64,000 bases of DNA from Sphingomonas qomolangmaensis (GCF_024496245.1 NZ_CP101740.1:558001-622000), one strand, 5' to 3'; shown: positions 1 to 11,077, counted from the first letter of the stretch. Made by a program: numbers and translations. The notes: a model not told the origin generated them from the sequence alone.

Positions 1-658
1 CCGAAAGCGGAGAGGCCTCGATCTGGGCATGCTTGTATTGGCAGGCGTCGGCAGACGCTTCGTTTCGGGGATGCGAACAATCACCAAGTCATATTCTCGA
101 CGCGAAACCGCACGGGCGCTTTAAATGCTCGATCTTCGGGCACGTGCGGTTGCCACGTGTGTTCTTTGTTTCATTGGGGAAACCGGACCCAGGGGTACCC
201 CTAAACCTACGCGTTAGGCGGGCGGCCATCGCCACAGGGATCAATGGCCGCATTGCCATTTCATCGGGATGAGCGAAGTATTTCTGCGCGGAAATATTGC
301 GATCATTCGCCTTCAAGCGCGACTTGGCCGCCGACATGGGTCGACCGATGTCTTTCAGAGCGAACGGAGCTGGCAGGCGCGGGATTCGATCGACGCGCGA
401 TCGGCCATTGCTGCCCCGCAGGGCGAACGGCGTGCCGAACATCGATGATCGCCGCGCACGAACGTGCATCCCCGCGGCGCGCGCGGCGTGGCGTTCGTTC
501 TGACGGGGCGAGCGTGACGCGACGCTAGGCCACGCCGATCGCTCGGCGCTTCATCGGACACTCCCCGCTCCGGCGCCTATCCGATAGGGTATTTCTCAAC
601 CGCAGGGGGCAATGCCGGTGCGGGGGGCGGTACTGCCCTCGCCCGCCACCAAAGGCGC
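1..658. other. Left-edge stretch with no supported gene
   Basis: No convincing gene was found on either strand. The open frames here are short, rich in Arg and Pro, and have no recognisable domain or ribosome site. Short self-complementary words such as GGGGTACCCC occur near position 195, but nothing builds them into a known element. The region lies downstream of the oxidoreductase that ends at 659. Confidence 0.5.
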
Positions 659-1987
<1,329 letters not shown>

Positions 1988-2156
1988 GTTGGTCCCCCCT
2001 GAATTATTGTTGCGACCTTGGTAGCGCGAAAACATCATGTCGCAAGGCCCCAAAGCGCGCTGACCGGCCTTCAGGGCGCGCTAAGGACAAGCGCCGTGCC
2101 GGGGCCGGGGGCGCAGCGGCGTCTTCGTCGCATCGGTCGGTCCGTGGACGTTCGCG

Positions 2157-4979
2157 TCAGGCGGCCAGTCGTTCCTTGCGCGAAAAAGCCCGAGCAAAGT
2201 TCGGCACCCGCGAAGCGGGGAGGGCTTTACCGTACAAGAACCCCTGCCCGAATGGACAGCCCAAGCCGGCCAATAGCTTCTCTTGGTCGAGCGTTTCGAT
2301 CCCCTCGGCCACCACCGCGATATTCAGGCTGCGTCCCAAGCTGATCACCGCATCGACGATCGCAACGCCGCCGGCATCGGCAGGTAGCCCCTGCACGAAC
2401 GAGCGATCGATCTTGATCACGTCGACCGGAAATTGGCGCAGATGCGACAGAGAAGCATAACCCGTTCCGAAATCGTCGAGCCCTATCTTGACGCCATGCG
2501 CACTCAGCAGCTTGAGCGCTTGCTCGACATATTCGGCACCGCGACCCAGGAAGACGGTCTCGGTTACCTCGATCTGTACATAGGCGGTGGATATATCCGC
2601 GGCCGCCAGCTTGCTCAGCAGCTGTTCGGCAAAGTCGCCCCTTCTGAACTCGGCTGCGGCTGCATTGATCGTGACATGGCCAAATTCTATCCTCTTATCG
2701 AGCCAACGTCGTATATCGGCCAATACGCAGGTGATCATGCGTTCGCTGATACGAGCCGCAAGCTCTGCATCCTCGAAGGCGGCCTCGATCGTACCCGGCA
2801 ACTGCACGCCGCGGGTTCGGTGTCGTAAGCGGAGCAAGGCTTCGAACCCGACGAGCCTTCTGGTGCGCAGGTCGACCATTGCCTGGTAGCAGGGGAATAT
2901 CAGATCATCGTCAAGTGCTGCCCTGGCGCGCGCCAGCATCGTGGTTCGGCGCTCGGTCGCCAACCGCATCGGCGGATCGTAAAGGACGACTTCGCCGCGA
3001 CCCGAAGTCTTTGCAACATACAGTGCGATGTCGGCATTTTTCATCAGCAGCGGCTGGACGTCGCCATGGTCGGGGAACAGGCTCGCGCCGACGCTGGCCG
3101 CGCAATCGAAAAGCCGGCCGCTGTGGAGCCAGGGTTGTTTCAGATGATCCGCTATCCGGTCGGCGCGGTTGCGGGCATCGGTGTCGCTCGTCAGGTTGCG
3201 CAAGATCACCACGAACTCGTCACCGCCGATCCGAGCGGCGAAATCATGGCTGCCGATCGACGACACCAGGCGATTGGCCAATTCAATCAATAGTGCGTCG
3301 CCTGACTGATGGCCAAGCATGTCGTTGATGCGCTTGAAGTTATCGACGTCGAGTATCAGTATGCAAAAGGGCTCGCCGTCGGCCAGCGCGTTTGCGAGCG
3401 TTTCATGGAACAAGATTCGCGAAGGCAGATTGGTCAGTGCGTCGTGCGAAGCAGTCCATCGGGCCTCTGCCTCCCTTAGTTTCTGCCGGGTGATGTCGCG
3501 GGCAATGACCGCAAGCCTGAACACGTCGCCCGCGTCGTTTTGGATCGGCGAGATCGCGGTATCCCACCAGCGCAGTCCCTGTTCGGGGGAATCGAACGCC
3601 AGCGTCATGCTATTGGTATGGCCCGAAAGGGCCGTCTCGACCGCCAGCTTTGCCGCCTTGTGCAAATCCGATGGGAATCCGGCGCCCCAGACGCTCCCCA
3701 GGCCGTAGCTGCCCCCGCTCATGATCGCGTTGAGGCGAAAGGCATCGTTCATGAAGAGCACCGTCCCGGCAACGTCGAGCACGCCGATGCAGTCGGGGCT
3801 GGCTTCGATGATGCCCTTGGTGAGCGCCTGGCTTGCCAGCAGGTCAGTCTCTGCCTCCACCCTTGCGTCGATATCGGTACAGGTTCCGATCCACCCGGAG
3901 ACTTCTCCGTGTTCGTCGAGCTTCGGCTCGCCCTTGGTCGATACCCATCGATATCCGCCGGAAAAATGCTGGAGGCGGAACTGCCCGTGATAGGCGTGCC
4001 GCCTGGCCCGGCACGCTTGCCATTCGGATAAGACGCAGGGTCGATCATCGGGGTGGATCAATTCGATCCATTCCTGCGCATTGGCGCGGGAACTGCCGGT
4101 AAAGTCGAACCAGCGTTGATTTTGATAGACCCCGGATCCGTCCGCGTCGGTGGACCAGATGATTTGCGGTACGTCGTCGAGCATCTTGCGCCATCTTTCC
4201 TGCAAATGCTCGGCAGCGGCCAACGACCCCGCCGCTGCTTTCCTCCGCAGATAGGCACGATGGTCTTGAAAAGCTGCGATGATTCCGACGGTCAGTACGA
4301 ATAATGTGACTGCAGCGACGCCGTATGCGACATTATCGGGAGAGAGCATATTGGTCGGACGCAACCCGTCCACACCCGCACTAGAACCGGTCATCCTGAT
4401 GTCGACCGCCGCCATCCCCACATGGTGCATCGACGTGACGGCCGTGGCCATCACCGCGGCGCCGGCCAAGCGCGCTCGGTCGCGGTTCAGCTTTGCGACG
4501 AGCCAAAGCGCGGCGATCGACGCAACCACCGCGATGCCAACCGACAGCAACACCAAGCCGATATCGTAGGTGAGCACGGCATCGATGTTTATCGCACTCA
4601 TGCCGAGATAGTGCATCGATGCGACACCGATGCCCATCACCGACCCGCCCCCGAGAATTACCCAGGTCCGCACTCCCAGCATCGAAACCGCGCTCAGCCC
4701 GATCGCAGTGGCGCCGACCGCCACGAACAGCGACAAGACGGTCCGTTCCATATCGTATCCGATCGTCATCCCGTCGAACTGGACCGCGAGCATCGCGATG
4801 AAGTGCATCGCCCAGATCGCGCCGCCGCCGATCGCCACGGCAGAAGCAGCCACCCACCAATGGCGAGCCGTGCCAGCACGTTGGGCGGATAGCTGGAACA
4901 AGCGAAAGGCAGTGTACGAGCTGAGAAAGCTTACTAGGCTGGAAAGGATTAACAGGCCGGTATTGAAATGATGCTGCAT
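2157..4979 (-). CDS. MHYT-PAS-PAS-GGDEF-EAL membrane cyclic-di-GMP enzyme
   Basis: Protein of 940 aa. Residues 1-245 are a seven-helix MHYT sensor with three copies of its motif (MHFIAM near 58, MHYLGM near 122, MHHVGM near 184), a domain thought to bind a metal or a diatomic gas. Two PAS domains follow (about 265-380 and 385-500). The GGDEF domain (about 510-665) keeps ARIGGDEF. The EAL domain (about 680-930) keeps FEALLR, VTET, DDFGTGY, KIDRSFV and EGIE. Both diguanylate cyclase and phosphodiesterase activity are therefore possible. The product inhibition site before GGDEF reads GSHD, so the Arg of RxxD is missing. GGAAG lies 8 nt before the start. It is a single gene, with an AT-rich promoter region above 4980. 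Confidence 0.93.
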   Translation of the reverse strand: MQHHFNTGLLILSSLVSFLSSYTAFRLFQLSAQRAGTARHWWVAASAVAIGGGAIWAMHFIAMLAVQFDGMTIGYDMERTVLSLFVAVGATAIGLSAVSMLGVRTWVILGGGSVMGIGVASMHYLGMSAINIDAVLTYDIGLVLLSVGIAVVASIAALWLVAKLNRDRARLAGAAVMATAVTSMHHVGMAAVDIRMTGSSAGVDGLRPTNMLSPDNVAYGVAAVTLFVLTVGIIAAFQDHRAYLRRKAAAGSLAAAEHLQERWRKMLDDVPQIIWSTDADGSGVYQNQRWFDFTGSSRANAQEWIELIHPDDRPCVLSEWQACRARRHAYHGQFRLQHFSGGYRWVSTKGEPKLDEHGEVSGWIGTCTDIDARVEAETDLLASQALTKGIIEASPDCIGVLDVAGTVLFMNDAFRLNAIMSGGSYGLGSVWGAGFPSDLHKAAKLAVETALSGHTNSMTLAFDSPEQGLRWWDTAISPIQNDAGDVFRLAVIARDITRQKLREAEARWTASHDALTNLPSRILFHETLANALADGEPFCILILDVDNFKRINDMLGHQSGDALLIELANRLVSSIGSHDFAARIGGDEFVVILRNLTSDTDARNRADRIADHLKQPWLHSGRLFDCAASVGASLFPDHGDVQPLLMKNADIALYVAKTSGRGEVVLYDPPMRLATERRTTMLARARAALDDDLIFPCYQAMVDLRTRRLVGFEALLRLRHRTRGVQLPGTIEAAFEDAELAARISERMITCVLADIRRWLDKRIEFGHVTINAAAAEFRRGDFAEQLLSKLAAADISTAYVQIEVTETVFLGRGAEYVEQALKLLSAHGVKIGLDDFGTGYASLSHLRQFPVDVIKIDRSFVQGLPADAGGVAIVDAVISLGRSLNIAVVAEGIETLDQEKLLAGLGCPFGQGFLYGKALPASRVPNFARAFSRKERLAA

Positions 4980-5499
4980 AATGCACTTCCGCGATCACTA
5001 TGGGGTAAGTTACGCTGTCGTACTTCTGTATAGCTGCAAGAAATCGAACTTTTATATGAAATCACGTGGTCTACGGTGCGCTATGGTCGATGGCGTTCGC
5101 CGTATAAATATATCACAATGTCGACGATGATCGATGATTCAATATGGTTAACTGAATATGATCCGGGGAAGAGCGTGAGCGTCGGTGGTTGGCCGCCATC
5201 CAGTGCTTGTTCGCCCCGGGCCGATCTGATGGTTGTTGTTGGAAATATCCGATAGGCGCGGCCACATGCCGCACCCCGGAAACGAACGTTCTGGCGGCTC
5301 GCAACCGTACCGTTCTCCCTGTGCACCTCGGGGTTCTGGGAAAGCGCAATCGGGAACAGGTTTCGGGAAATCGGTCCGGCCAGAGGCATGATGGATACCG
5401 GCCCTGCCCCCGCTGTCGCGCCGAACCTTCGTTTTAGGAACAATCGGCTCGCACGCATTTTGGGGGTGGCCGTCACGTGGGTGGCCCCCCGGATCTTGC
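4980..5499. other. Intergenic stretch, probable promoter region of the MHYT gene
   Basis: The part nearest the MHYT-GGDEF-EAL gene (4980-5160) is clearly more AT-rich than its surroundings and must carry that gene's promoter. The remainder up to the glyoxalase remnant holds only Arg/Pro-rich open frames without family features. No RNA gene or repeat was recognised. Confidence 0.45.
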
Positions 5500-5592
5500 T
5501 CACGCAGCGACGGGTGCGAACACGCGGAGCCGGTGACCGTCAGGATCGCGTGCGACGAAGGTCATGCCGAAGCTCATCAGCGTCGGAGCCTG
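5500..5592 (-). pseudogene. C-terminal remnant of a glyoxalase/VOC-family gene
   Basis: Read on the minus strand, this stretch encodes SFGMTFVARDPDGHRLRVF followed by APVAA and a stop at 5500-5502. That is the typical last strand of VOC (glyoxalase/bleomycin-resistance) proteins, where the fold ends in a 'DPDGH' turn. The similarity starts abruptly about 10 nt below the stop of the neighbouring exported-protein gene, and nothing of the rest of a VOC gene is present. It is best read as the tail left after a deletion or insertion removed the gene body. Confidence 0.6.
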
Positions 5593-5602
5593 AATGATTT
5601 CG

Positions 5603-6076
5603 CTATTCCCCGGACACGGTCAGATGGCGCGCCGCCTTCAGGTTTACCTGCGTCTGGTAATAATATTTATCGGTCATCTTTCCGCTGCTGTAAAAGTGAA
5701 TCCGAATACGCCGCGCGGTGCCGCGAACGGCGATCGTCTTGCCGGACAAATGTTGATCCACCGCGGTCCCAAACCGTTGGTGCAGCGCATCGGCAATCGG
5801 CGCCGCGATTGCGATCGTCAGACAGCGCGGGTCGCGGTAATCCGCTTCCGAATTCAGATACAGGATTCCGTCCTGGCGACCGCTGTTGCGGACCTGCATC
5901 TCAAATATCGCGCTGACCCCCGCGGGCGCGACGGCGGCGGCGTTCATCACGGCCTGTTCGGGAGCAATGCGGAGGCCGCGTTGCGCGGCGATCGGGGAGG
6001 GGCCGGGCGCGACGCCGCCGGCGCAGGACGCAGGTAGCGCCAAGGCGGCCAATGCGGCGATACGGATGGCGTTCAT
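5603..6076 (-). CDS. Small exported protein of unknown function
   Basis: Protein of 157 aa with an N-terminal hydrophobic segment (IRIAALAALALPASC) that looks like a signal peptide. The Cys at the end could make it a lipoprotein, although the lipobox is not classical. The mature part has DPRCLTIAIAAPI and VDQHLSGKTIAVRGTARR, suggesting a compact beta-rich domain. I do not recognise a family. GAGGAACTGACA precedes the ATG and supports the start. It lies alone between the glyoxalase remnant and the TPR/2OG gene and has its own 85-nt upstream gap. Confidence 0.65.
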   Translation of the reverse strand: MNAIRIAALAALALPASCAGGVAPGPSPIAAQRGLRIAPEQAVMNAAAVAPAGVSAIFEMQVRNSGRQDGILYLNSEADYRDPRCLTIAIAAPIADALHQRFGTAVDQHLSGKTIAVRGTARRIRIHFYSSGKMTDKYYYQTQVNLKAARHLTVSGE

Positions 6077-6161
6077 TGTCAGTTCCTCGCACCTTGAGAC
6101 CCGGGTTAATGGCCGACAATCATGACGTTACCGCGTCTACCCATCGGATTTTCACGGCGCG

Positions 6162-7418
6162 TCAGGCGACGTCGAACGCCACCGTAAGGCGTTCGCCGGT
6201 CCCGAAGGGAATAGTGCCGTGATACAGGAAGCTGGGAAACAGGATCATTCGCCCCGGCACCGGTGCGAAGCTGACCAGGGGTTCGAGCGGCAGCGCGATG
6301 TCGGCAGGCGGGCGCCCGAGTTCGAGCCAGCCTTCTTTGCCGGTGGTGCCCGGCGGCACCGACAGGTGCAACGCCGAACTGAGTGCGCCGCCCGGATGGA
6401 CGTGCGCGACGTGATGCCCGTGGCCTTCGATGCGGATCGACCATGCGCTGGTAATATTGCCAGCGACTGTCGCCAGCGGGTGGTGCGGGTCGGCCGCGCG
6501 TACGTTCCGGGCCTGTTCGGCAAGCAACGGCCTCAGCCTGTCGAACAGCAGCGCGATCGAAGGCTCGGCGTTCAGCGCGAGGTTGCCGCGCGTCTGGGTG
6601 CCGCCGCGGACGCTTTGCCCGAGCGCCGGCCAGCGGACGCGATGCAATCGGCGTAGCGCCTCGATCAGGCTGCTGCGCGTATCGGCATCGGCAACGACGT
6701 CGACCGCGGCGATCATCGTGTCGGCGTCGATCAACCAACGGTGGCGTGGGTCGTCGGTCGCGCGCCAGGCGAGTTCGGTAAGCGCCCACAACCCGATGTC
6801 GGCCGGATCGGCTGCGCGCGCGCGGTCGAGGATCGGCACGGCGGCTTGCGCGTCACCGCGTTGCAGCCGGTAGCGCGCCGATGCCACGGCATGGTCGGGC
6901 ATTGCCGCGTCTAGGTTACCGAGCAATGCTGCGGCGCGATCGAGCGCGCCCGCGGCACCGGCGTGGCGCGCTTCGATCAGCCGGAGCGCGGGGGCGTCGC
7001 CGCCGCTCCGACGCAGATCGGCGGCGACCTCGGCCGCACGCAAGGGCTGTCCGCTTTCGGCGAGCAGCTCCATGTAGCGCATCCACAGCCCGGCATGGCG
7101 CGGCAGCACGCGCAGCGCCTGTTCGATCGATGCCGCGAACCCATTGCGATCGCCCGCGCCCCAGCGCAACCGCGCCAGCGCGACATGCCCGTCGATCCAA
7201 TCGGGCGCGCGCGCCAGCATCGCGGCCAATCGATCGAGCGCGACGGGGCTGCGCTGTTCCAGCGCCAGCGTGGCGTCGGCAACCAGCACGCCGCCGTCTA
7301 GCGGATCGGCGGTGAGCGCCGCTGCGACCAACCCTGCAGCATCGTCATCGCCGCGCGCATAGGCTGCAAGCGCATGCGCCCGCAGGCTGGGCTCGGGGCG
7401 GTCGATCGAACTGGTCAT
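6162..7418 (-). CDS. TPR protein with putative 2OG-Fe(II) oxygenase domain
   Basis: Protein of 418 aa. Residues 1-230 are Ala-rich helical pairs of the tetratricopeptide type, such as LIARARDW-like 'ALARLRWGAGDRNGFAASI'. The C-terminal 190 residues resemble the putative 2OG-Fe(II) oxygenase family found fused to TPRs: HHVAHVHPGGALSSALHL would hold the iron-binding His, MILFPSFLYHGT the distal His, and GERLTVAFD the 2-oxoglutarate-binding Arg. It probably hydroxylates a protein or small molecule, with the TPRs choosing the partner. There is no signal peptide, so it should be cytoplasmic. The gene diverges from the TonB receptor at 7633. Such oxygenases often neighbour TonB receptors in sphingomonads and Caulobacter relatives (family knowledge, recalled). 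No strong ribosome site is visible. Confidence 0.75.
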   Translation of the reverse strand: MTSSIDRPEPSLRAHALAAYARGDDDAAGLVAAALTADPLDGGVLVADATLALEQRSPVALDRLAAMLARAPDWIDGHVALARLRWGAGDRNGFAASIEQALRVLPRHAGLWMRYMELLAESGQPLRAAEVAADLRRSGGDAPALRLIEARHAGAAGALDRAAALLGNLDAAMPDHAVASARYRLQRGDAQAAVPILDRARAADPADIGLWALTELAWRATDDPRHRWLIDADTMIAAVDVVADADTRSSLIEALRRLHRVRWPALGQSVRGGTQTRGNLALNAEPSIALLFDRLRPLLAEQARNVRAADPHHPLATVAGNITSAWSIRIEGHGHHVAHVHPGGALSSALHLSVPPGTTGKEGWLELGRPPADIALPLEPLVSFAPVPGRMILFPSFLYHGTIPFGTGERLTVAFDVA

Positions 7419-7521
7419 TGGGCGGCGCTATCAAGAACGACGGCGGGCGGCCACCCCGGCAGCCTGTCGCGGAACCGACTGGTCGCCGAACCCTCGTCAA
7501 TACGGCACATCATTCCGTCGC

Positions 7522-7550
7522 GTTTCATCGAACTGTCCGCGCGCTGTCAT
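7522..7550 (+). promoter_or_regulatory. Probable Pho box (PhoB site) before the TonB/phoD pair
   Basis: Three heptamers spaced exactly 11 nt apart: GTTTCAT at 7522, CTGTCCG at 7533 and CTGTCAT at 7544. The alphaproteobacterial Pho box is a direct repeat of CTGTCAT with 4-nt spacers, so the last copy is perfect, the middle one matches 5 of 7 and the first 5 of 7. It lies about 83 nt before the TonB receptor start, a normal distance for an activator site. The downstream PhoD-type phosphatase makes phosphate control likely. Confidence 0.55.
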
Positions 7551-7632
7551 CAAAGCGCAATTCGCGACCCCCAATGGGCGTGCGACAGCGGCCGACCAGA
7601 GCCGTTTGCGTTGCCATAATCGGGGAATACTC

Positions 7633-10600
7633 ATGCGCCACACGTTGTTCGTGGGCGCGGCCATCGCCGCGCTCGTCTCTCCTGTTGCCGTTTCGGCGCA
7701 GCAGATCACCTCGGGGATCGAAGGGTCGGTTCGCGACGCCGCGGGCGCCGCACTGCCGGGCGCCGAAGTGGTCGTCACCGACACGCGCACCGGCGCGTCG
7801 CGCACGCTGACGGCGAACGACACCGGCGCTTTCCGCACCGATGGCCTGGTCACCGGCGGCCCCTACACGATCGCGGTCACCGCGGCGGGGTATGAAGGGC
7901 AGACGATCGAACAGGCGTTCATCGATCTCCAGGGCAACACCAGCTTCAACTTCGCGCTGGTCGAGGGCGCGGGCGAGATCGTCGTCACCGGCGCGCGCGC
8001 GCAGCAGACCCAGCTCGCGATCGGGCCAGGCCAGTCGTTCGGCACCGAAGACCTGCAGGATTTCCCCTCGATCACCCGCGACATCCGCGACATCATCCGC
8101 TTCGATCCGCGCGTCCGGCTCGATCGCGCGAACGAAGTCGATCGCATCTCGTGCCTGGGCGGCAACGACCGGTCGAACACCTTCACCGTCGACGGTGCGA
8201 TCCAGACCGACACCTATGGCCTGAACGGGACGCCGTTCGCATCGCGCAACACGCTGCCGCTGCCGTTCGACGCGATCCGCGAAACCTCGGTCGAATTCGC
8301 GCCCTATGACGTTCAATATGGCCAGTTCACCGGCTGCGCGATCAACGTCGTGACCAAGTCGGGTGAGAACAAATTCCACGGCTCGGGTTTCTATACCTAC
8401 ACCGACGGGAGCCTGCTCGGTTCGAAGATCGACGGCGAGGATTTCCCGCAGGTCAGCGGCAGCGAGAAGCGCTTCGGCGGCACGCTGTCGGGTCCGATCA
8501 TCAAGGATCGGCTGTTCTTCTTTGCTGGCTATGAGCAGACCGAGCTCGGCGATACGCAGAACCTGGGCCCGATCGGCGCAGGCTTCCCCAACGAACAGGA
8601 ATTCATCACCGAAGCGCAGTTCAACGAAGTCTCGACGATCGTCCGCGACGTCTATGGCATCGACAGCGGCGGTATCGCGCGCGACCTGACCGAGAGTAGC
8701 AAGCGCTATTTCGGCCGGCTCGACTGGTACATCACCGACGGCCAGCGGCTCGAAGTGTCGTATCAGCGGCTCGAGGAGCAGAATACCGAAGCCGACGGCC
8801 TCAACACCACCACCGCAACCGGAATCAACAGCTTCGAATCCGAAGGTACCGTCTCGGATTACTACGCCGGCCGCCTCTATTCGAACTGGACCGACAACTT
8901 CACCACCGAACTGCGCGTGTCGCACGCCAAGGTGCAGGACGTGCAGGGCCCGGTCGGCGGCGGCGAGGCGCAGTCGGACAACCCGCAGCCGCGCATCGTC
9001 GTCGGCATCCAGAACGGGACCGAGCAGGGCAGCTTCTTCGCCGGCCCCGGCTTCTCGCGCACCTCGAACGAATTGCTGACCGAGATCACCCAGGCCAAGG
9101 CCAAGGCCAGCCTGACTGCGGGCAACCACACGTTGACGCTGGGTGCCGAGCTCAACCATCTGTACGTGCTCAACCTGTTCGGCCAGAACACCACCGGCAC
9201 GTTGACCTTCGCCAACATTGCCGATCTTCGCGCAGGGCTGCTGTCGGGCGGCACCAACACCAACCCCAATGCCGAGGCGATCCTGGGGGGGCAGGGCGCG
9301 GGCGCATATGGCAACTTCACCGCATCGGGCGACATCAACGACGCGACCGCGATCTGGTCGCGCTCGATCTACACCTTCTACGCGCAGGATGACTGGCAGG
9401 TTACGCCGCAGTTGAGCGTGCTGGGCGGCGTTCGCGTCGACTGGTTCGATGGCGATGCGCCTACGAACAACCCCAATTTCGTCAACCGCTACGGCTTCAG
9501 CAATTCGGTGCCGTTCAGCAAGTTCGATCCGGTCGTGCTGCCGCGCGTCGGCTTCACCTATGATTTCGAGAATGACGGCTTTCTGTCGCGCACCGTCATC
9601 CAGGGCGGCGCGGGCATCTTCTCGGGCGGCGACCCAGCGGTCTATTTCTCGAATGCCTTCCAGAACAACGGCATCGCGCTCGGCTTCGGCTCGACGGGCA
9701 CGACTGCGGCGCAGGGCGGTAGCTGCGGCACCGCGCGGATCAACGTGCTGCAGGGGGGGCAGTTTACCGGGGTGCCGCAATGCATCCGCAACGACGCCGC
9801 TACCCAGGCGGGGGCAGGGCTTGCCGACACCCAGTCGGTCGACCCGAACTTCGCCCAGCCGACCGTGCTGCGCGCCAATATCGGGCTTCGTACGCGTTTC
9901 GGCGTCGGCACCGGCTTCTTCGACGACTGGAGCATCCAGCTCGACTATATCTACAGCCGGTTCCGCAATCCGATCAGCCTGGTCGATCTGTCGCAGGTCG
10001 TCGACACTCGGCTCGGCCTCAATGGGTACAGCATCGACGGTCGGCCGATCTATCGGGCGATCGATCCCAGCCGCAGCGGCTGCGACGCGGTGCTGCTAGG
10101 CGGTGGCGGTTCGCCGCCACAGTATAGCAACGTCACGACGCAATGCTTCGGCGGAACGCGCGACGACGAACTGCAGCTGACCAACGGTCGCAGTTACGAC
10201 GCGCACACCGTGTCGGCGATCCTGCAGAAAACCTTCCCGGGGCTGCTGACCGCGGGTGGCCAGACGCGCTTCAACCTTGGCTATGCGTACAACAACGCCA
10301 AGAACAACCGCTACAACAACGGCACCACCGCCACCGGCAATTTCGACGGCGCGGCGGTGTTCGATCTGCAGGACGTGGCAACGGCGACCGCCGAATATGA
10401 GACGCGGCACAACATTACCTTCGGGCTCGACTTCAGCGAGAAGTTCGTTGGCGACTATGCAACGCAGTTCGGTATCGCGTTCTTCGCCAGCGAGGGGACG
10501 CCGTACAGCTTCACGTTCAACCAGCCCACCAACCTGACCCCCACCGCGACCGCACCGTTCGTGCGCTTCGCCGACGAGCAATCGGGTGCGGGACAGCTGC

Positions 10601-11064
10601 TGTACGTGCCTACCGGTCCGAACGATCCCAACGTGGTCTATCAAAACGGCACCACCGCCACCCAGCCCAATGCGGCATCTACCCGCGACCAGCTCGACGC
10701 TTACGTCAACGCCGACGAATGCCTGTCGAAGGCGCGGGGCAGCAGCATATCGCGCAACACCTGCCGCAACGACTGGTATTATGATCTCGATCTTCGGATC
10801 AGCCAGGAACTGCCCGGGCCGGGCCGACTGCTCGGCGTCAACGACAAGCTGCGCGTCTACGCCGATTTCGACAATTTCTTGAACATCCTCGACAGTGCCT
10901 GGAACATCCGCCGCAGCCGCGGCACGTCGATCCCGGTGCTCAGCGGAGGCGTCGATGCGCAGGGGCGGTATAATTACTACAACTTCAACCCAAACGACGA
11001 CAACGACGTGACGACTTCGGCTTCGCTGTGGCGGATCCAGGTCGGCGTGAACTATTCGTTCTAA
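7633..11064 (+). CDS. Oar-like TonB-dependent receptor with N-terminal CarboxypepD_reg domain
   Basis: Outer-membrane receptor of 1143 aa. Residues 1-23 are a signal peptide ending VAVSAQ. Residues 24-110 form a carboxypeptidase-regulatory-like beta sandwich (GIEGSVRDAAGAALPGAEV). EIVVTGAR near 118 serves as the TonB box, followed by the plug (FTVDGA, FDAIRETSVEFAPYDVQYG) and a long 22-strand barrel ending in WRIQVGVNYSF with the expected terminal Phe. The start was set 9 codons inside the open frame: GGGGAATACTC precedes this ATG and the signal peptide then starts correctly. The stop is 13 nt before the PhoD-type gene, so the two form an operon. The substrate may be a phosphate ester or nucleotide, judged from the neighbour and the Pho box only. 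Confidence 0.9.
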   Translation: MRHTLFVGAAIAALVSPVAVSAQQITSGIEGSVRDAAGAALPGAEVVVTDTRTGASRTLTANDTGAFRTDGLVTGGPYTIAVTAAGYEGQTIEQAFIDLQGNTSFNFALVEGAGEIVVTGARAQQTQLAIGPGQSFGTEDLQDFPSITRDIRDIIRFDPRVRLDRANEVDRISCLGGNDRSNTFTVDGAIQTDTYGLNGTPFASRNTLPLPFDAIRETSVEFAPYDVQYGQFTGCAINVVTKSGENKFHGSGFYTYTDGSLLGSKIDGEDFPQVSGSEKRFGGTLSGPIIKDRLFFFAGYEQTELGDTQNLGPIGAGFPNEQEFITEAQFNEVSTIVRDVYGIDSGGIARDLTESSKRYFGRLDWYITDGQRLEVSYQRLEEQNTEADGLNTTTATGINSFESEGTVSDYYAGRLYSNWTDNFTTELRVSHAKVQDVQGPVGGGEAQSDNPQPRIVVGIQNGTEQGSFFAGPGFSRTSNELLTEITQAKAKASLTAGNHTLTLGAELNHLYVLNLFGQNTTGTLTFANIADLRAGLLSGGTNTNPNAEAILGGQGAGAYGNFTASGDINDATAIWSRSIYTFYAQDDWQVTPQLSVLGGVRVDWFDGDAPTNNPNFVNRYGFSNSVPFSKFDPVVLPRVGFTYDFENDGFLSRTVIQGGAGIFSGGDPAVYFSNAFQNNGIALGFGSTGTTAAQGGSCGTARINVLQGGQFTGVPQCIRNDAATQAGAGLADTQSVDPNFAQPTVLRANIGLRTRFGVGTGFFDDWSIQLDYIYSRFRNPISLVDLSQVVDTRLGLNGYSIDGRPIYRAIDPSRSGCDAVLLGGGGSPPQYSNVTTQCFGGTRDDELQLTNGRSYDAHTVSAILQKTFPGLLTAGGQTRFNLGYAYNNAKNNRYNNGTTATGNFDGAAVFDLQDVATATAEYETRHNITFGLDFSEKFVGDYATQFGIAFFASEGTPYSFTFNQPTNLTPTATAPFVRFADEQSGAGQLLYVPTGPNDPNVVYQNGTTATQPNAASTRDQLDAYVNADECLSKARGSSISRNTCRNDWYYDLDLRISQELPGPGRLLGVNDKLRVYADFDNFLNILDSAWNIRRSRGTSIPVLSGGVDAQGRYNYYNFNPNDDNDVTTSASLWRIQVGVNYSF

Positions 11065-11077
11065 GGACATAAAGACC

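Noticed and set aside
5081..5503. 140-codon minus-strand frame in the gap after the MHYT gene
   Set aside because: No ribosome site, no family features, and a mixed hydrophobic end caused by AT-rich promoter DNA.
7525..9780. 751-codon open frame antisense to the TonB receptor gene
   Set aside because: Its product is an Arg/Asp/Val-rich text without domains, typical of the antisense strand in high-GC genes. The receptor on the other strand has full family features.
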